Source of the DNA: an uncultured Hungatella sp.
Lineage (GTDB): Bacteria > Bacillota > Clostridia > Lachnospirales > Lachnospiraceae
Direction of reading: 5' to 3'
Length of the DNA stretch: 49,563 bases
Assembly: GCA_949879795.1 (NCBI GenBank)
Contig: CATLBR010000021.1
Coordinates: 1 to 49,563 of the forward strand
This document shows, piece by piece, positions 33,084-41,578 of this stretch. The notes beneath the pieces are model-generated. The model was not told the DNA's origin. It saw nothing but the letters and a program-made list of their open reading frames with translations, and did no database searches. Position 1 is the stretch's first letter, and each line of letters begins with the position of its first letter. The position numbers and the translations under genes are program-made.

Positions 33084-34695
33084 TGCTCTGGGTCCCCCTG
33101 TACTTTGTAGGTGACACTCCGAATCTCTTTTTAAATACATAGCTGAAATAATTCTGCTCCTGATACCCTACTTTCTGGGCGACAATGTATGTCTTATCGT
33201 CGGATGTGTTCAGCAGCTCCACCGCCTTCTCCAGGCGCACCTCGGTCAGATAGTTGATATATGTCTGTCCTGTCTCTTTTTTAAACATCGTGGAAAAATA
33301 CGCAGGACTCATGTGCAGATGGCGGCACAGCATCTCCACTGACAGTTCCGGATTGGAATAATTCTCCCGGATATACTGCTGGGCTTCCAGGATCACCTTT
33401 CTGGTGGTATTGTCTCTCTCCCTGTTCATGGCCTCACTCATGCGGCAGGCCACCGGAATAATCCACGCGGCGAAATCCTCTTTCCGGTGAATTCCCGCCA
33501 GAATATCCGCGTAAGGCCCCTGGTCCACAAACATCTCGTCCATATTCAGATCATACTGCTGCATAAGCCGGATCAGACAGTTTACGATAGACAGCATGTA
33601 AACCTGGTACTGTCTGGCGTGAACCCGCACATCATCCATGCGGGAGACCAGACTCTGGATCACACTGCCGATCAACTCTTTGGGGCCGAACTTCACGGCC
33701 GCCGCCAGTTCTGCCTCACCCTTGGCATCCAGCTGCAGCTTCCCTCTGCTCACCGGTTCCACGTCATTGATATAGATGGTCTTGCCCCCTCCCACGATGG
33801 CCCGGTAGCCCAGGGCATCCACAGCCGTCTGGTAGGACCGGCTGATCTCCTGAAGCGTATCGCAGCTGTGTCCGACCCCCACGGTGATCGCCACCTCCAG
33901 CACACGCCTGCTCTCCTTGCAGATATCATTCAGCACATTGATCAGCCCTGTCTGGGTGTTGTCCTCATCCACGGCCGCGATGACCGTGATGCCGTCTGCA
34001 GAGTTAAAGATAGCGAAGCGGCAGTAAGGTTTCAAATGATCCTCCACCAGTCTTTTTACGGAGATGGGGATCAGCTCCTGATGCTGAGAGAGCACCTGGC
34101 TCTCCGTCTGTTCCATCTGCTCTACATGGATCACCGCCGCCAGCCATTTGCGGGCGTCCAGAATGTCTATTCCGTATTCCCTCAGCTTTGGGACCACAGT
34201 CTCCACGTCCCTGGTCCTGCCCACCAAATCATTTAAGAACAATTCCCGCAGAATGGGCAGGCTGCCCAGATAGTTCTCCCTCAACATGTCGATATCCCGC
34301 CGCTGCTCGATCTCCTGGTCCAGGCTCACCCGAATCCTGTTTAAAATCTCTGCCAGCTCCTGGCCGTTCACCGGCTTTAAAATGTACTCGGTGACATTCA
34401 GCTTGATGGCCTGCTGGGCGTACTCAAAATCGTCATAGCCCGAGAAGATGAGAACCCTGACAGAAGGATACTTCTCACGGATATACGCCGTCAAGGCCAG
34501 GCCGTCCATGTAGGGCATCCTTATATCTGTCATGACCACATCCGGCTCCAGCTGCTCCAGCTTCTCCAGAGCATCCTGTCCGTTCTCGGCATCACCCACC
34601 ACGGTAAAACCCAGCCCCTCCCAATCCATCTTGCGGATCATGGCCTTGCGGACCTCCTCCTCATCATCTACCAGCATAATGCGATATAAACTCAT
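33076..34695 (-). CDS. YesN-type response regulator with AraC domain
   Basis: Response regulator of 539 aa. Receiver domain (VDDEEEVRKAM acidic pocket, Asp in VVMTDIRMPYMDG, Lys in ILKPVNG), a central region of about 280 residues that often occurs in YesN proteins, and a C-terminal AraC/XylS double helix-turn-helix (SVEMLCRHLHMSPAYFSTMFK and VAQKVGYQEQNYFSYVFKKRFGV, each shown in part). The ATG at 34695 lies downstream of AGGAAGG. First gene of the operon, with a promoter at 34729-34757. Expected to activate the mgl-like genes by binding direct repeats. Confidence 0.94.
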   Translation of the reverse strand: MSLYRIMLVDDEEEVRKAMIRKMDWEGLGFTVVGDAENGQDALEKLEQLEPDVVMTDIRMPYMDGLALTAYIREKYPSVRVLIFSGYDDFEYAQQAIKLNVTEYILKPVNGQELAEILNRIRVSLDQEIEQRRDIDMLRENYLGSLPILRELFLNDLVGRTRDVETVVPKLREYGIDILDARKWLAAVIHVEQMEQTESQVLSQHQELIPISVKRLVEDHLKPYCRFAIFNSADGITVIAAVDEDNTQTGLINVLNDICKESRRVLEVAITVGVGHSCDTLQEISRSYQTAVDALGYRAIVGGGKTIYINDVEPVSRGKLQLDAKGEAELAAAVKFGPKELIGSVIQSLVSRMDDVRVHARQYQVYMLSIVNCLIRLMQQYDLNMDEMFVDQGPYADILAGIHRKEDFAAWIIPVACRMSEAMNRERDNTTRKVILEAQQYIRENYSNPELSVEMLCRHLHMSPAYFSTMFKKETGQTYINYLTEVRLEKAVELLNTSDDKTYIVAQKVGYQEQNYFSYVFKKRFGVSPTKYRGTQSNG

Positions 34696-34728
34696 TGAAC
34701 TTCCCGCCTTCCTGACTTTACTTCCTTC

Positions 34729-34757
34729 ATTATATATCATGCCCTGTCCTGTTACAA
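34729..34757 (-). promoter_or_regulatory. Promoter of the yesN-yesM run
   Basis: On the minus strand TTGTAA (34752-34757), 17 nt, TATAAT (34729-34734). The start codon of the YesN-type gene is 34 nt downstream. It is divergent from the HPr-like gene promoter with about 94 nt between the -35 elements. Confidence 0.65.
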
Positions 34758-34850
34758 AACCTTTTTAAACTTTCTTGCCTGTGAATTTTATTATTTTCTT
34801 TTAATTTACTAACTTCTTACAATATTTTTAATTTTATTCTTTCTTCTCAC

Positions 34851-34879
34851 TTGTATTTTGTTTGTTGATATGTTACAAT
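34851..34879 (+). promoter_or_regulatory. Promoter of the HPr-like gene
   Basis: TTGTAT (34851-34856), 17 nt, TACAAT (34874-34879), followed by a 57-nt leader and AAGGAGG. The region is very AT-rich. Confidence 0.6.
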
Positions 34880-34936
34880 GAATCTGTAGTATATCGAATG
34901 TCACTTATATGTATTTCCGAGTAAGGAGGCTGGGTT

Positions 34937-35182
34937 ATGTTACGGAGAACGATGGATATCCGTCAAAGGTACCATCCCATTCCACTGACCGTACTTATCA
35001 CGACTGCTAACTCTTGTGATTGCGATATATTTGTGGAATATGAAGCATCCAGAGTAAACGTGAAAGACTACGAGGCGATGATACGAAACTTTGACACACA
35101 GGCACAAAACCAATTATTTTTTTTCAACGGAACCGATGAACAACACGCGGAAGAGCGGATTCAGCGGCTCTTCGCTCCTTAA
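34937..35182 (+). CDS. Divergent HPr-like protein
   Basis: 81 aa, the size of the PTS phosphocarrier HPr. Residues 12-79 align without gaps to remembered B. subtilis HPr: YHPIPLTVLITTA matches IHARPATVLVQTA, DCDIFVEYEASRVNVK matches DADVNLEYNGKTVNLK, and NGTDEQHAEE matches SGADENDALN. His13 is at the position of the PEP-dependent phospho-acceptor His15, but Arg17 is replaced by Ile15, and regulatory Ser46 is replaced by Asp44. Thus it may accept phosphate poorly and mimic the P-Ser state of HPr/Crh, the CcpA co-effector. AAGGAGG is 7 nt before the ATG, and a perfect terminator follows. It is divergent from the sugar operon regulator, which fits a link to carbon control. Role inferred, not shown. 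Confidence 0.8.
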   Translation: MLRRTMDIRQRYHPIPLTVLITTANSCDCDIFVEYEASRVNVKDYEAMIRNFDTQAQNQLFFFNGTDEQHAEERIQRLFAP

Positions 35183-35230
35183 ATATATATAACCGGAACT
35201 TTGCGGCGGCAGTTTCCGGTATGTATGACA

Positions 35231-35278
35231 GCAAAAAGGTGAATGATTCAAAACCACATGAATCATTCACCTTTTTGC
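35231..35278. terminator. Bidirectional terminator
   Basis: A perfect 20-nt inverted repeat (35231-35250 with 35259-35278, GCAAAAAGGTGAATGATTCA in the left arm) with A/T ends on both sides. It lies between the HPr-like gene (plus) and uppP (minus) and serves both. A second, smaller hairpin CCGGAA/TTCCGG lies just before it (about 35192-35218). Confidence 0.95.
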
Positions 35279-35286
35279 CTGCCGAC

Positions 35287-36177
35287 CTATCCCCAGAATG
35301 CCATAACCGCCTTTATTCCAAAATATAATAACACAATGATCCCAAGAGCGATGCGGTAGTAGCCAAACAGCTTGAAATCATTTCTGCGGATGTAACTCAT
35401 AAGGAACTTGATGGAGTACACCGACACCAGAAATGCCACCACCATCCCGAAGATCAGAGTAAAAATCTCCGCGCCTGTAAAGTGAAGTCCGAATTTCACC
35501 AGCTTCAGCAGGCTGGCACCGAACATCACGGGAATCCCCAGGAAAAACGAGAACTCCGCCGCCGCACTTCTGGAGCAGCCCAGAATCATTGCGCCCAGTA
35601 TGGTGGCACCTGACCTGGAAGTCCCGGGCACCAGGGAGAGCACCTGAAACAGGCCTATGTAGAACACAAGGCGGACAGACATCTGTCCCGTCCGTTCAAC
35701 CTTGGGCCTCTGCCCGTAGTTTCTGTTCTCCACAACGATAAACAAGACCCCGTACAGAATCAGCATGGCCGCCACCACAAAACTGCTTCTCAGATGGGCC
35801 TCCATCCAGTCGTCCAGCGGGATGCCGATGACAGCCGCAGGAAGGCAGGCGATAACCACCTTCATCCACAGCACCATGGTATGCTTTTTCACCATGATCC
35901 CGGTGTTTCCAACCTCCCACACGTTGGCTAAATCCCTCTCTCTCACGGAGCGCGCCGTAAGAAACGGATTCAGTTTCTTAAAATACAGGAGAACCACTGC
36001 CAGGATCGCCCCCAGCTGAATGACCACCATGAATACCTCCCGGAACTCGTCGGTCACATTCAGGTGGATCAGATCGTCCAACAGAATCATATGTCCGGTA
36101 CTGCTGATGGGAAGCCACTCCGTAAAACCTTCCACAATTCCGAACACCAGAACCTTCAATACTTCGACAACGCTCAT
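35287..36177 (-). CDS. uppP: Undecaprenyl-diphosphatase
   Basis: Membrane enzyme (BacA/UppP), 296 aa, that recycles undecaprenyl pyrophosphate to the monophosphate carrier used in cell-wall synthesis; it also gives basal bacitracin resistance. The two active-site blocks are seen: [14 protein letters not shown] (about 16-29) and [20 protein letters not shown] (about 183-202). About eight membrane segments. The ATG follows AGGAG by 6 nt and lies 11 nt after the ung stop, so the two are cotranscribed. A bidirectional terminator follows the stop. Confidence 0.96.
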   Translation of the reverse strand: MSVVEVLKVLVFGIVEGFTEWLPISSTGHMILLDDLIHLNVTDEFREVFMVVIQLGAILAVVLLYFKKLNPFLTARSVRERDLANVWEVGNTGIMVKKHTMVLWMKVVIACLPAAVIGIPLDDWMEAHLRSSFVVAAMLILYGVLFIVVENRNYGQRPKVERTGQMSVRLVFYIGLFQVLSLVPGTSRSGATILGAMILGCSRSAAAEFSFFLGIPVMFGASLLKLVKFGLHFTGAEIFTLIFGMVVAFLVSVYSIKFLMSYIRRNDFKLFGYYRIALGIIVLLYFGIKAVMAFWG

Positions 36178-36188
36178 TCCATTCTCCT

Positions 36189-36863
36189 CTAAATATTTTC
36201 AATCTGCCAGTCGATAGGCGAGATGCCGTGAGACTGTAAAAATTCATTGGCCTGGCTGAAATGACGGCAGCCGAAAAAACCCGTGTCCGCCGAGTAGGGG
36301 CTTGGGTGAGGCGCCTTGAGAACCAGATGCTTGGGATTGTTCAGCATGGAACTCTTCTTCTGGGCCGGACGCCCCCACAGAAGGTACACGACAGGGCGGT
36401 CCTGCCTGTTCACCGCCTCGATAATGGCATCCGTAAAATGCTCCCAGCCTTTTCCCTGATGAGAGTTGGGCTTGTGGGCCCGCACTGTCAGAACGGTATT
36501 CAGCATCAAAACCCCCTGTTTTGCCCATTTCTCCAGATACCCGTTGTTGGGGATCTCACAGCCTAAGTCATCGTGAAGCTCCTGGTAAATATTTCTCAGA
36601 GACGGTGGAATCCTCTGACCCGGCAGCACGGAAAAGGACAGACCGTGGGCCTGATGGGCGCCATGGTAAGGATCCTGACCCAGCACCAGCACCTTCACCT
36701 CCTTCAGCGGCGTCAGATGCAGCGCGTTGAATATATCGTCCGCCGGCGGATACACCGTGGTGGTGCTGTATTCTTCCTTCACAAATTCATACAGTTCTTT
36801 ATAGTAAGGTTTCTTAAATTCTTCTCCCACTGCCTCCAGCCAGTCATTCTGCAATGCTCCCAT
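36189..36863 (-). CDS. ung: Uracil-DNA glycosylase
   Basis: Family 1 uracil-DNA glycosylase, 224 aa, that removes uracil from DNA. Water-activating loop GQDPYHG (catalytic Asp), the uracil-stacking Phe in GLSFSV, Asn in LMLNTVLTV, and the minor-groove loop HPSPYSA with catalytic His are all intact. The site GAGGAAGAGCAGG precedes the ATG. It is the first gene of an ung-uppP pair. Confidence 0.97.
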   Translation of the reverse strand: MGALQNDWLEAVGEEFKKPYYKELYEFVKEEYSTTTVYPPADDIFNALHLTPLKEVKVLVLGQDPYHGAHQAHGLSFSVLPGQRIPPSLRNIYQELHDDLGCEIPNNGYLEKWAKQGVLMLNTVLTVRAHKPNSHQGKGWEHFTDAIIEAVNRQDRPVVYLLWGRPAQKKSSMLNNPKHLVLKAPHPSPYSADTGFFGCRHFSQANEFLQSHGISPIDWQIENI

Positions 36864-37003
36864 AACCTGCTCTTCCTCTTTTCTAATTGTATTCCTGATT
36901 TCAGTTTTCTTTCCTGGTTCCCTATGGTTTCTGTATTCCGTGACTATTCAGGTTTCCCTGCTTTTCAAGTTCCGCGGCTCCCCAAAATCACCTGCCGGTC
37001 TTC

Positions 37004-37765
37004 CTATACCCGCACAGGCACGCCTCTGCCCCGAAGATATTCTTTCAGATCATAAATCTCCAGCTCCTTGTAGTGAAACAGAGATGCCGCCAGAGCCGCG
37101 TCCGCCTTTCCCCCAGTCAGTGCCTCATAAAAATGTTCTTTCGTCCCCGCTCCTCCTGAGGCGATGACAGGTACCGACACATTGTCCGCGATCAGCGCTG
37201 TGAGCTCACAGTCATAACCTGCTTTTGTCCCGTCACAGTCCATGCTGGTCAGCAGGATCTCCCCCGCCCCCATACGGTCTGCCTTCATGGCCCACTCCAC
37301 CGCGTCAAGTCCCGTGTCAATCCGTCCGCCGTGCTTGTACACGTTCCAGCCGCTCCCGTCTTCCCGCCTCCTGGCGTCCACGGCCACCACCACGCACTGC
37401 CGCCCGAATTTGTCCGCTGCGTCTGCGATCAGGCCGGGATTGTCTATGGCCGAGGAGTTTACGGATATCTTGTCCGCCCCTTCCCTGAGCAGTCGTCTGA
37501 AATCTTCCACCGTGCGGATTCCTCCGCCTACGGTGAACGGGATAAACACCGTCTCCGCCACCCTGCGCACCATATCCACCATGGTGGCTCTGGCATCGGA
37601 GGAGGCCGTGATGTCCAGAAACACCAGCTCGTCGGCCCCTGCTCTGCCGTAGGCCGCCCCGATCTCCACCGGATCTCCAGCATCTCTCAGGTTCACGAAA
37701 TTGACGCCCTTCACCACCCGCCCGCCGTGCACGTCGAGACACGGAATGATTCGCTTTGTAAACAT
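37004..37765 (-). CDS. hisF: Imidazole glycerol phosphate synthase cyclase subunit HisF
   Basis: (beta/alpha)8-barrel subunit that, with HisH, makes imidazole glycerol phosphate and AICAR in histidine biosynthesis. 253 aa. Catalytic Asp in [10 protein letters not shown] (Asp11) and in [12 protein letters not shown] (Asp130-like); FTVGGGIR and ASGGAG are the phosphate-binding loops. I chose ATG 37765, 5 nt after GGAGG; a GTG two codons earlier overlaps that site. It is 15 nt after hisH. No other his gene is in the window. Confidence 0.95.
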   Translation of the reverse strand: MFTKRIIPCLDVHGGRVVKGVNFVNLRDAGDPVEIGAAYGRAGADELVFLDITASSDARATMVDMVRRVAETVFIPFTVGGGIRTVEDFRRLLREGADKISVNSSAIDNPGLIADAADKFGRQCVVVAVDARRREDGSGWNVYKHGGRIDTGLDAVEWAMKADRMGAGEILLTSMDCDGTKAGYDCELTALIADNVSVPVIASGGAGTKEHFYEALTGGKADAALAASLFHYKELEIYDLKEYLRGRGVPVRV

Positions 37766-37780
37766 AGACACCTCCAGCCG

Positions 37781-38392
37781 TCACATTTCTACAAAATTTT
37801 TCAGAATCCTCAGTCCCACATCCCCGCTTTTCTCAGGATGGAACTGACACGCAAACAAGTTGTCTCTCTCCACCGCCGCGTGAATATGGGTGCTGTACTC
37901 CGTGGATGCCGCCACCATGGCCTCGTCCTCCGCCTTCAGATAATAAGAGTGGACAAAATACACGTAAGCTCCTGACGGAATCCCTGCAAACAGCCTGGAG
38001 TCCTGCCTGATATCCAGAGAATTCCAGCCCATATGGGGAATCTTAAGCCCCTGGCGGGGGGGAATCTTCATGATCTTTCCCCTCAAAAGCCCCAGGCCCG
38101 CCGCGCCCCCGCTCTCCTCGCTGCTGTCAAACATAAGCTGAAGTCCCAGGCAGATTCCCAAAAACGGCGTGCCCCTGTCCGCCACCTGCCGGATTACAGG
38201 CGGAAGCCCGTACTGGTTCAGCCTGTCCATGGCGTCCCCGAAAGCTCCCACCCCCGGAAGAATCACCTTGTCCGCCGACAGAATCTCACCGCTGTCCCTG
38301 GTGATCACCGCCTCCTCGCCTAAAAAGTTCAGAGCCTTTTCCACGCTTCTCAGATTTCCTGCGTCGTAATCTATGATCGCGATCATATACAT
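37781..38392 (-). CDS. hisH: Imidazole glycerol phosphate synthase amidotransferase subunit HisH
   Basis: Class I glutamine amidotransferase subunit that supplies ammonia to HisF, 203 aa. Nucleophile Cys in FLGICLGLQLM, catalytic His and Glu in QFHPEKSG, and oxyanion region PGVGAFGDAM are all present. Two ATGs (38392 and 38386) share the site AGGAAAGGG. Upstream is a 36-bp tandem repeat and a promoter at 38617-38645, giving an unusually long leader of about 220 nt. Confidence 0.95.
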   Translation of the reverse strand: MYMIAIIDYDAGNLRSVEKALNFLGEEAVITRDSGEILSADKVILPGVGAFGDAMDRLNQYGLPPVIRQVADRGTPFLGICLGLQLMFDSSEESGGAAGLGLLRGKIMKIPPRQGLKIPHMGWNSLDIRQDSRLFAGIPSGAYVYFVHSYYLKAEDEAMVAASTEYSTHIHAAVERDNLFACQFHPEKSGDVGLRILKNFVEM

Positions 38393-38429
38393 CCCTTTCC
38401 TGCCGGACGTTCCCGGTCACGGACGGCTC

Positions 38430-38566
38430 CGCCTGCCGGGGTTTCCCAACTGCGAAACAATTCCACACGCCGGGCTCTTCCCAGCCGCGAAACAATCCCG
38501 CCTGCCGGGGTTCCTCTCAACTGTGAAACAATCCCCGCCCGTCGAGTTCTTCCCAACCGTGAAACA
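38430..38566. repeat. Tandem repeat of about 36 bp, four units
   Basis: Four degenerate units, each containing GCCGGGGTTYCCCAACYG-like and GAAACAAT sequence. The GAAACA motif begins at 38454, 38489, 38525 and 38561, so the period is 35, 36 and 36 bp. The array lies entirely in the transcribed leader between the hisH promoter and hisH. There is no spacer variation as in CRISPR. In one minus-strand frame the units read as 12-residue peptide repeats (DCFTVERNPGRR), but no ribosome site precedes that frame. Confidence 0.75.
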
Positions 38567-38616
38567 GCCCATCCCGTCTGAATTCCCTGTCTGCCGCCTG
38601 GCGTTCACAATACAAC

Positions 38617-38645
38617 ATTATACAAATTTCCACATAAAATTACAA
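38617..38645 (-). promoter_or_regulatory. Promoter of the hisHF pair
   Basis: On the minus strand TTGTAA (38640-38645), 17 nt, TATAAT (38617-38622). The -35 element overlaps the stop codon of the Sir2-like gene. Confidence 0.65.
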
Positions 38646-39272
38646 CATATTTTCCAGCCTTTTTATCCATTCCACAGAATTTTCCGCCACAGGCACGGCC
38701 CTGTCACCGATCTCCTCGGTCACCTGGCTCAGAGTCTGATGAACCCGGTACATGTGGGACTTTCTGTTAAAATAGACAGTCTTTTCAAAAGGCCACCTGA
38801 TCACCGTGGGAACCTTAAACCCCTCCCCCAGCTCCAAAACCAGCAGCTCTCTGTTCATGGTCATGGCAAGCCATGCCGTGTACTTCTGCCACTGGGGAAG
38901 ATACCCTTCCTCAATGTATGTCTCCGCCTCCCTGGTGTTGCCCGTGAGAGGTGCACCGCAGTGGGGACAGATGTCGTCGGGGATCTCCCCCTGCTCCCAG
39001 ATATCCTTGGTGCATGCCGCGGAGCACTGCCGCCAGGTCTCATTGCCGCAGGGGGCCACGACCCTCTCCGAGTTCAGAGGGCTTTTATAGACGGCAGCGT
39101 CGGTGTTGGTGGTGACGATGAAATAGTCTTTGTCTCCCAGAACCTTGGCCAGAGCCCGGTAAGCCCCGGTTATATCCGGGTTCCTGTCCGCCCTCCACTC
39201 GCCGCCGATTCCCACCAGCACTTTTTTTGCGCCGGTAAGATATTCCAGTATTTGTTCTTCTTGTCGTTCCAT
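38640..39272 (-). CDS. Atypical Sir2-family protein
   Basis: 210 aa, short for a sirtuin. It keeps a Sir2 layout: NAD-loop remnant VGIGGEW (20-26) in place of GAGIS, TTNTD (54-58) for the conserved QN-D motif, VVAPCGN (71-77) for ELHGN, and a four-Cys zinc site (C83, C87, C102, C105). The catalytic His of deacetylases is Cys75 here. The closing segment VLELGEGFKVPTVIRWPFE (145-163) resembles the LELG-x-G region of class M sirtuins (SirTM), which ADP-ribosylate lipoylated GcvH-L. No macrodomain, GcvH-L or LplA gene is seen nearby. AGGAAAAAC precedes the ATG. Activity, if any, is probably not classical deacetylation. Confidence 0.8.
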   Translation of the reverse strand: MERQEEQILEYLTGAKKVLVGIGGEWRADRNPDITGAYRALAKVLGDKDYFIVTTNTDAAVYKSPLNSERVVAPCGNETWRQCSAACTKDIWEQGEIPDDICPHCGAPLTGNTREAETYIEEGYLPQWQKYTAWLAMTMNRELLVLELGEGFKVPTVIRWPFEKTVYFNRKSHMYRVHQTLSQVTEEIGDRAVPVAENSVEWIKRLENML

Positions 39273-39366
39273 GTTTTTCCTGCTTTCTGCTTTCCGGGAT
39301 TTGCCAGAACGGCTCCCTTCTTCTCAGCACAGTATAGCATTGATGAGGGGGATGCGCAAGATTTTC

Positions 39367-39411
39367 TGACAGGACAGAGTATGACAGGTTTTTGACAGGG
39401 ATTTCCCTGTC
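39367..39411. repeat. TGACAGG direct repeats with an inverted partner
   Basis: TGACAGG occurs at 39367, 39382 and 39393, and GACAGGG is inverted as CCCTGTC at 39405-39411. These lie about 95-140 nt upstream of the Sir2-like gene in its promoter region and could be an operator array. In the rest of 39273-39614 I see only this array and the GH25 terminator. Confidence 0.4.
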
Positions 39412-39470
39412 TTTTGTTTATTGCATTTTAAACCTTAAAAATCTTTGCTATACTTCATATTTGCCAGAAT

Positions 39471-39503
39471 TAATAAAGGCGGAAAGAACATCGTCTTTCC
39501 GCC
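39471..39503 (-). terminator. Terminator of the GH25 gene
   Basis: On the minus strand GGCGGAAAGA (39494-39503) pairs perfectly with TCTTTCCGCC (39478-39487) and is followed by TTTATTAATT. Confidence 0.8.
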
Positions 39504-39614
39504 GGAATCCTCACTCGATCATTTTTTATCTGCCGATGAGTCGGAACCGTCACTCGCCCCATCAGCAAACATGCCTCTTCTATAGTACATACTTCCGCGG
39601 GCGCGGAGATAACT

Positions 39615-41402
39615 CTACGGTGAAACCTCCTGACTCTCCTGAGGCACCGCCACACTCAGCCCGCCGCTGCCGTCGGCGCGGTAAGTCACGTCGCCTATGA
39701 CGATCTCCGTGTCTGCCGCCATGCGTCCGTTCCCCTGCTCCAGATAGTACTGTACCCCGTCGATTTCCACAAGTCCCTCGGCCATGGAACCGTCGCTGCC
39801 CAGATAGTACCAGCCGCCGTCCACCAGCTGCCACCCTGTAGTCATCCTGCCCTGGCTGTCAAAGTAGTACCACGTGCCGTCTATGGGTCTCCACCCTGTG
39901 ACCATGGAACCGCTTCCTCTCAGAAAATATCTTCCGTCCCCGTCGCTCAGCCATCCTGTAGCCATGATGCCGTCCTGGTCAAGATAATACCAGTCTCCCT
40001 CATCCTTGACCCAGCCTCTGACCATGGCTCCGTTTCTTCCCATATAACGCCACTTTCCGTCAGGACTGATCCAACCAGAAGCCATGGCTCCGGAATCTGT
40101 CAGGTAGTAGGTCTGTCCGTCGTCCTCAAGCCATCCCGTCTTCATAATTCCGCTGTCTCTGTCCGAAAAATACCTGACGCCTCTGTCGTCGATCCAGCCT
40201 TTGACCGCAGCTCCGGAATCTCCCAGATAATACCAGTTCCCGCCGTCCGCTTTCCAGCCATACTGCATCTTTCCCGTAGTCTCGTCCAGATAATATCTCT
40301 CCCCGTCCGCCAGCAGCCAGTCTGTGGCGGCCAGGCCTTCCTCATCCATGTAGTACCAACCCTCCCCGTCGTTGATCCAGGTATCCTTCTGCAAGGCGTA
40401 ATCCGCATAATAGTATGTGCTGCCGCCGATGGTCCGCCATGTGTTGGCAGGTATGACATCTGAAAAGTCCCGAAACTGAAAATTTATATCTACATTTCCG
40501 CTCACGCCGTTCACCCTGCCCGTGCTGGTACACTGCCACATCACCGGAGAATTGTAGGTGGGCCTTTTGGAATACTTTGCCACCCACACCGGATAATTCA
40601 TCAGAGACATATCCAGATAGTTGTAAAGCCAGTATTCGTTGGCATAGATGACAGGGTAATAGCCTGCCTGGGAGATCCTGCCGCAAAACGCGTTGGCGAT
40701 GGCAGCCAGCTCCTCTTTCGACAAAACCGCCTGCACATCATCCTCCATATCCAAAGCCACCGGGAAGGATACCGGATAGTCCTTGATCAGATTCAGCACA
40801 AAATCTGCCTCTTCCTCCGCCATCTCCCGCGTAGTGGCGCGGGAATAGATATAGACGCCCACCTGTATCCCTGCGTCCACAGCTCCCTGGATATTTCTGT
40901 GAAAATAGGGATCCACATCATTTCTGGAACGTGTTCCGATCATGACAAAGGACACGTCGTCCGCAGCCGCCTGGCTCCAGTTGATCTCCCCCTGCCATCT
41001 GGATACATCGATGCCCCTGCCTACCACATTGGTGATGGCAGAGCCGTCAGGCATCAGATAATTTCCCCCTGAGCGTTTCCACGCGTTGGGGTTGGAAACA
41101 TCCGCGCCCTCTCCAGATGAAGCACTGCCGCCCTGGTCCGCGCTGCCGTCCTGGCCGGAATTTCCTCCTCCCGAACCTGCGTTCATCCCCGGGCCGAAAT
41201 TTCCCGTTCCCGCGCCTCCACTACCTCCCGAACCGAAATTCCCGGCACCCGGACCCTGACTATCGACGGCAGGGGCACCTGCACCGCTCTCCCCCGGCCC
41301 GACAGCCCACACGGCCCCTGCCGGAACTACCGTGAGCGCCGCCACAACTCCCGCCAACACCACTGCCTGACAGTTCTTTATCAAATGATTGTTTTTCTCC
41401 AT
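39615..41402 (-). CDS. Secreted GH25 lysozyme with cell-wall-binding repeats
   Basis: Exported muramidase of 595 aa. Signal peptide (about 1-38), Gly/Ser-rich linker (about 40-110), GH25 domain (about 130-320) with GIDVSRWQG and VALDMEDD carrying the catalytic acidic residues, then about 11 to 12 choline-binding-type repeats of about 20 aa each (GWYY, DG, W-x2-DG patterns such as GTWYYFDSQGRMTTGW) to about residue 570, and a final short beta segment. By family it cuts N-acetylmuramic acid to N-acetylglucosamine links and the repeats bind cell-wall polymer. ATG 41402 is preceded by AAGGAG. It has an extended -10 promoter at 41445 and a terminator downstream, so it is monocistronic. Confidence 0.93.
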   Translation of the reverse strand: MEKNNHLIKNCQAVVLAGVVAALTVVPAGAVWAVGPGESGAGAPAVDSQGPGAGNFGSGGSGGAGTGNFGPGMNAGSGGGNSGQDGSADQGGSASSGEGADVSNPNAWKRSGGNYLMPDGSAITNVVGRGIDVSRWQGEINWSQAAADDVSFVMIGTRSRNDVDPYFHRNIQGAVDAGIQVGVYIYSRATTREMAEEEADFVLNLIKDYPVSFPVALDMEDDVQAVLSKEELAAIANAFCGRISQAGYYPVIYANEYWLYNYLDMSLMNYPVWVAKYSKRPTYNSPVMWQCTSTGRVNGVSGNVDINFQFRDFSDVIPANTWRTIGGSTYYYADYALQKDTWINDGEGWYYMDEEGLAATDWLLADGERYYLDETTGKMQYGWKADGGNWYYLGDSGAAVKGWIDDRGVRYFSDRDSGIMKTGWLEDDGQTYYLTDSGAMASGWISPDGKWRYMGRNGAMVRGWVKDEGDWYYLDQDGIMATGWLSDGDGRYFLRGSGSMVTGWRPIDGTWYYFDSQGRMTTGWQLVDGGWYYLGSDGSMAEGLVEIDGVQYYLEQGNGRMAADTEIVIGDVTYRADGSGGLSVAVPQESQEVSP

Positions 41403-41444
41403 ATGTATCTCCTTAATGTATGCTGTAAACAAGCTCTCCCGAGA

Positions 41445-41453
41445 ATTATATCA
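41445..41453 (-). promoter_or_regulatory. Extended -10 promoter of the GH25 gene
   Basis: On the minus strand TGATATAAT (TG-N-TATAAT) with no convincing -35 at 17 nt. The GH25 start codon is 43 nt downstream. Confidence 0.5.
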
Positions 41454-41538
41454 TAACTCCTCTTCCCTTTTTTTACTTTTTGCTTAACGTTTTCTGATAA
41501 CCGATGTCAAGATTGTCGCGGGATATGACTCTGGCGTG

Positions 41539-41578
41539 AAAAAGTGTGCATCTTGACGCACACTCGCGCTGGAGCGCG
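41539..41578 (-). terminator. Hairpin pair with T run in the 41403-41819 gap
   Basis: On the minus strand CGCGCTCCAGCGCG is followed by GTGTGC, 8 nt, GCACAC and TTTTT. This looks like a terminator that nothing annotated needs: the fucO terminator already lies upstream at 41667-41709. A short transcript between about 41660 and 41540 is therefore possible. The rest of this 417-nt gap holds only the terminator, the GH25 promoter and a few palindromes near 41750-41800. Confidence 0.5.

Noticed and set aside
37004..38392. HisHF-like pair for surface sugar amidation rather than histidine synthesis
   Set aside because: All catalytic and phosphate-binding motifs are of the canonical histidine pathway type and no surface polysaccharide genes are nearby.
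38430..38566. CRISPR array
   Set aside because: Repeats are contiguous and degenerate without unique spacers, and no cas genes are present.
38417..38608. Repeat-peptide gene (12-residue repeats) upstream of hisH
   Set aside because: GTG start without a ribosome site, and one repeat unit of 35 bp breaks the reading frame of the repeat.
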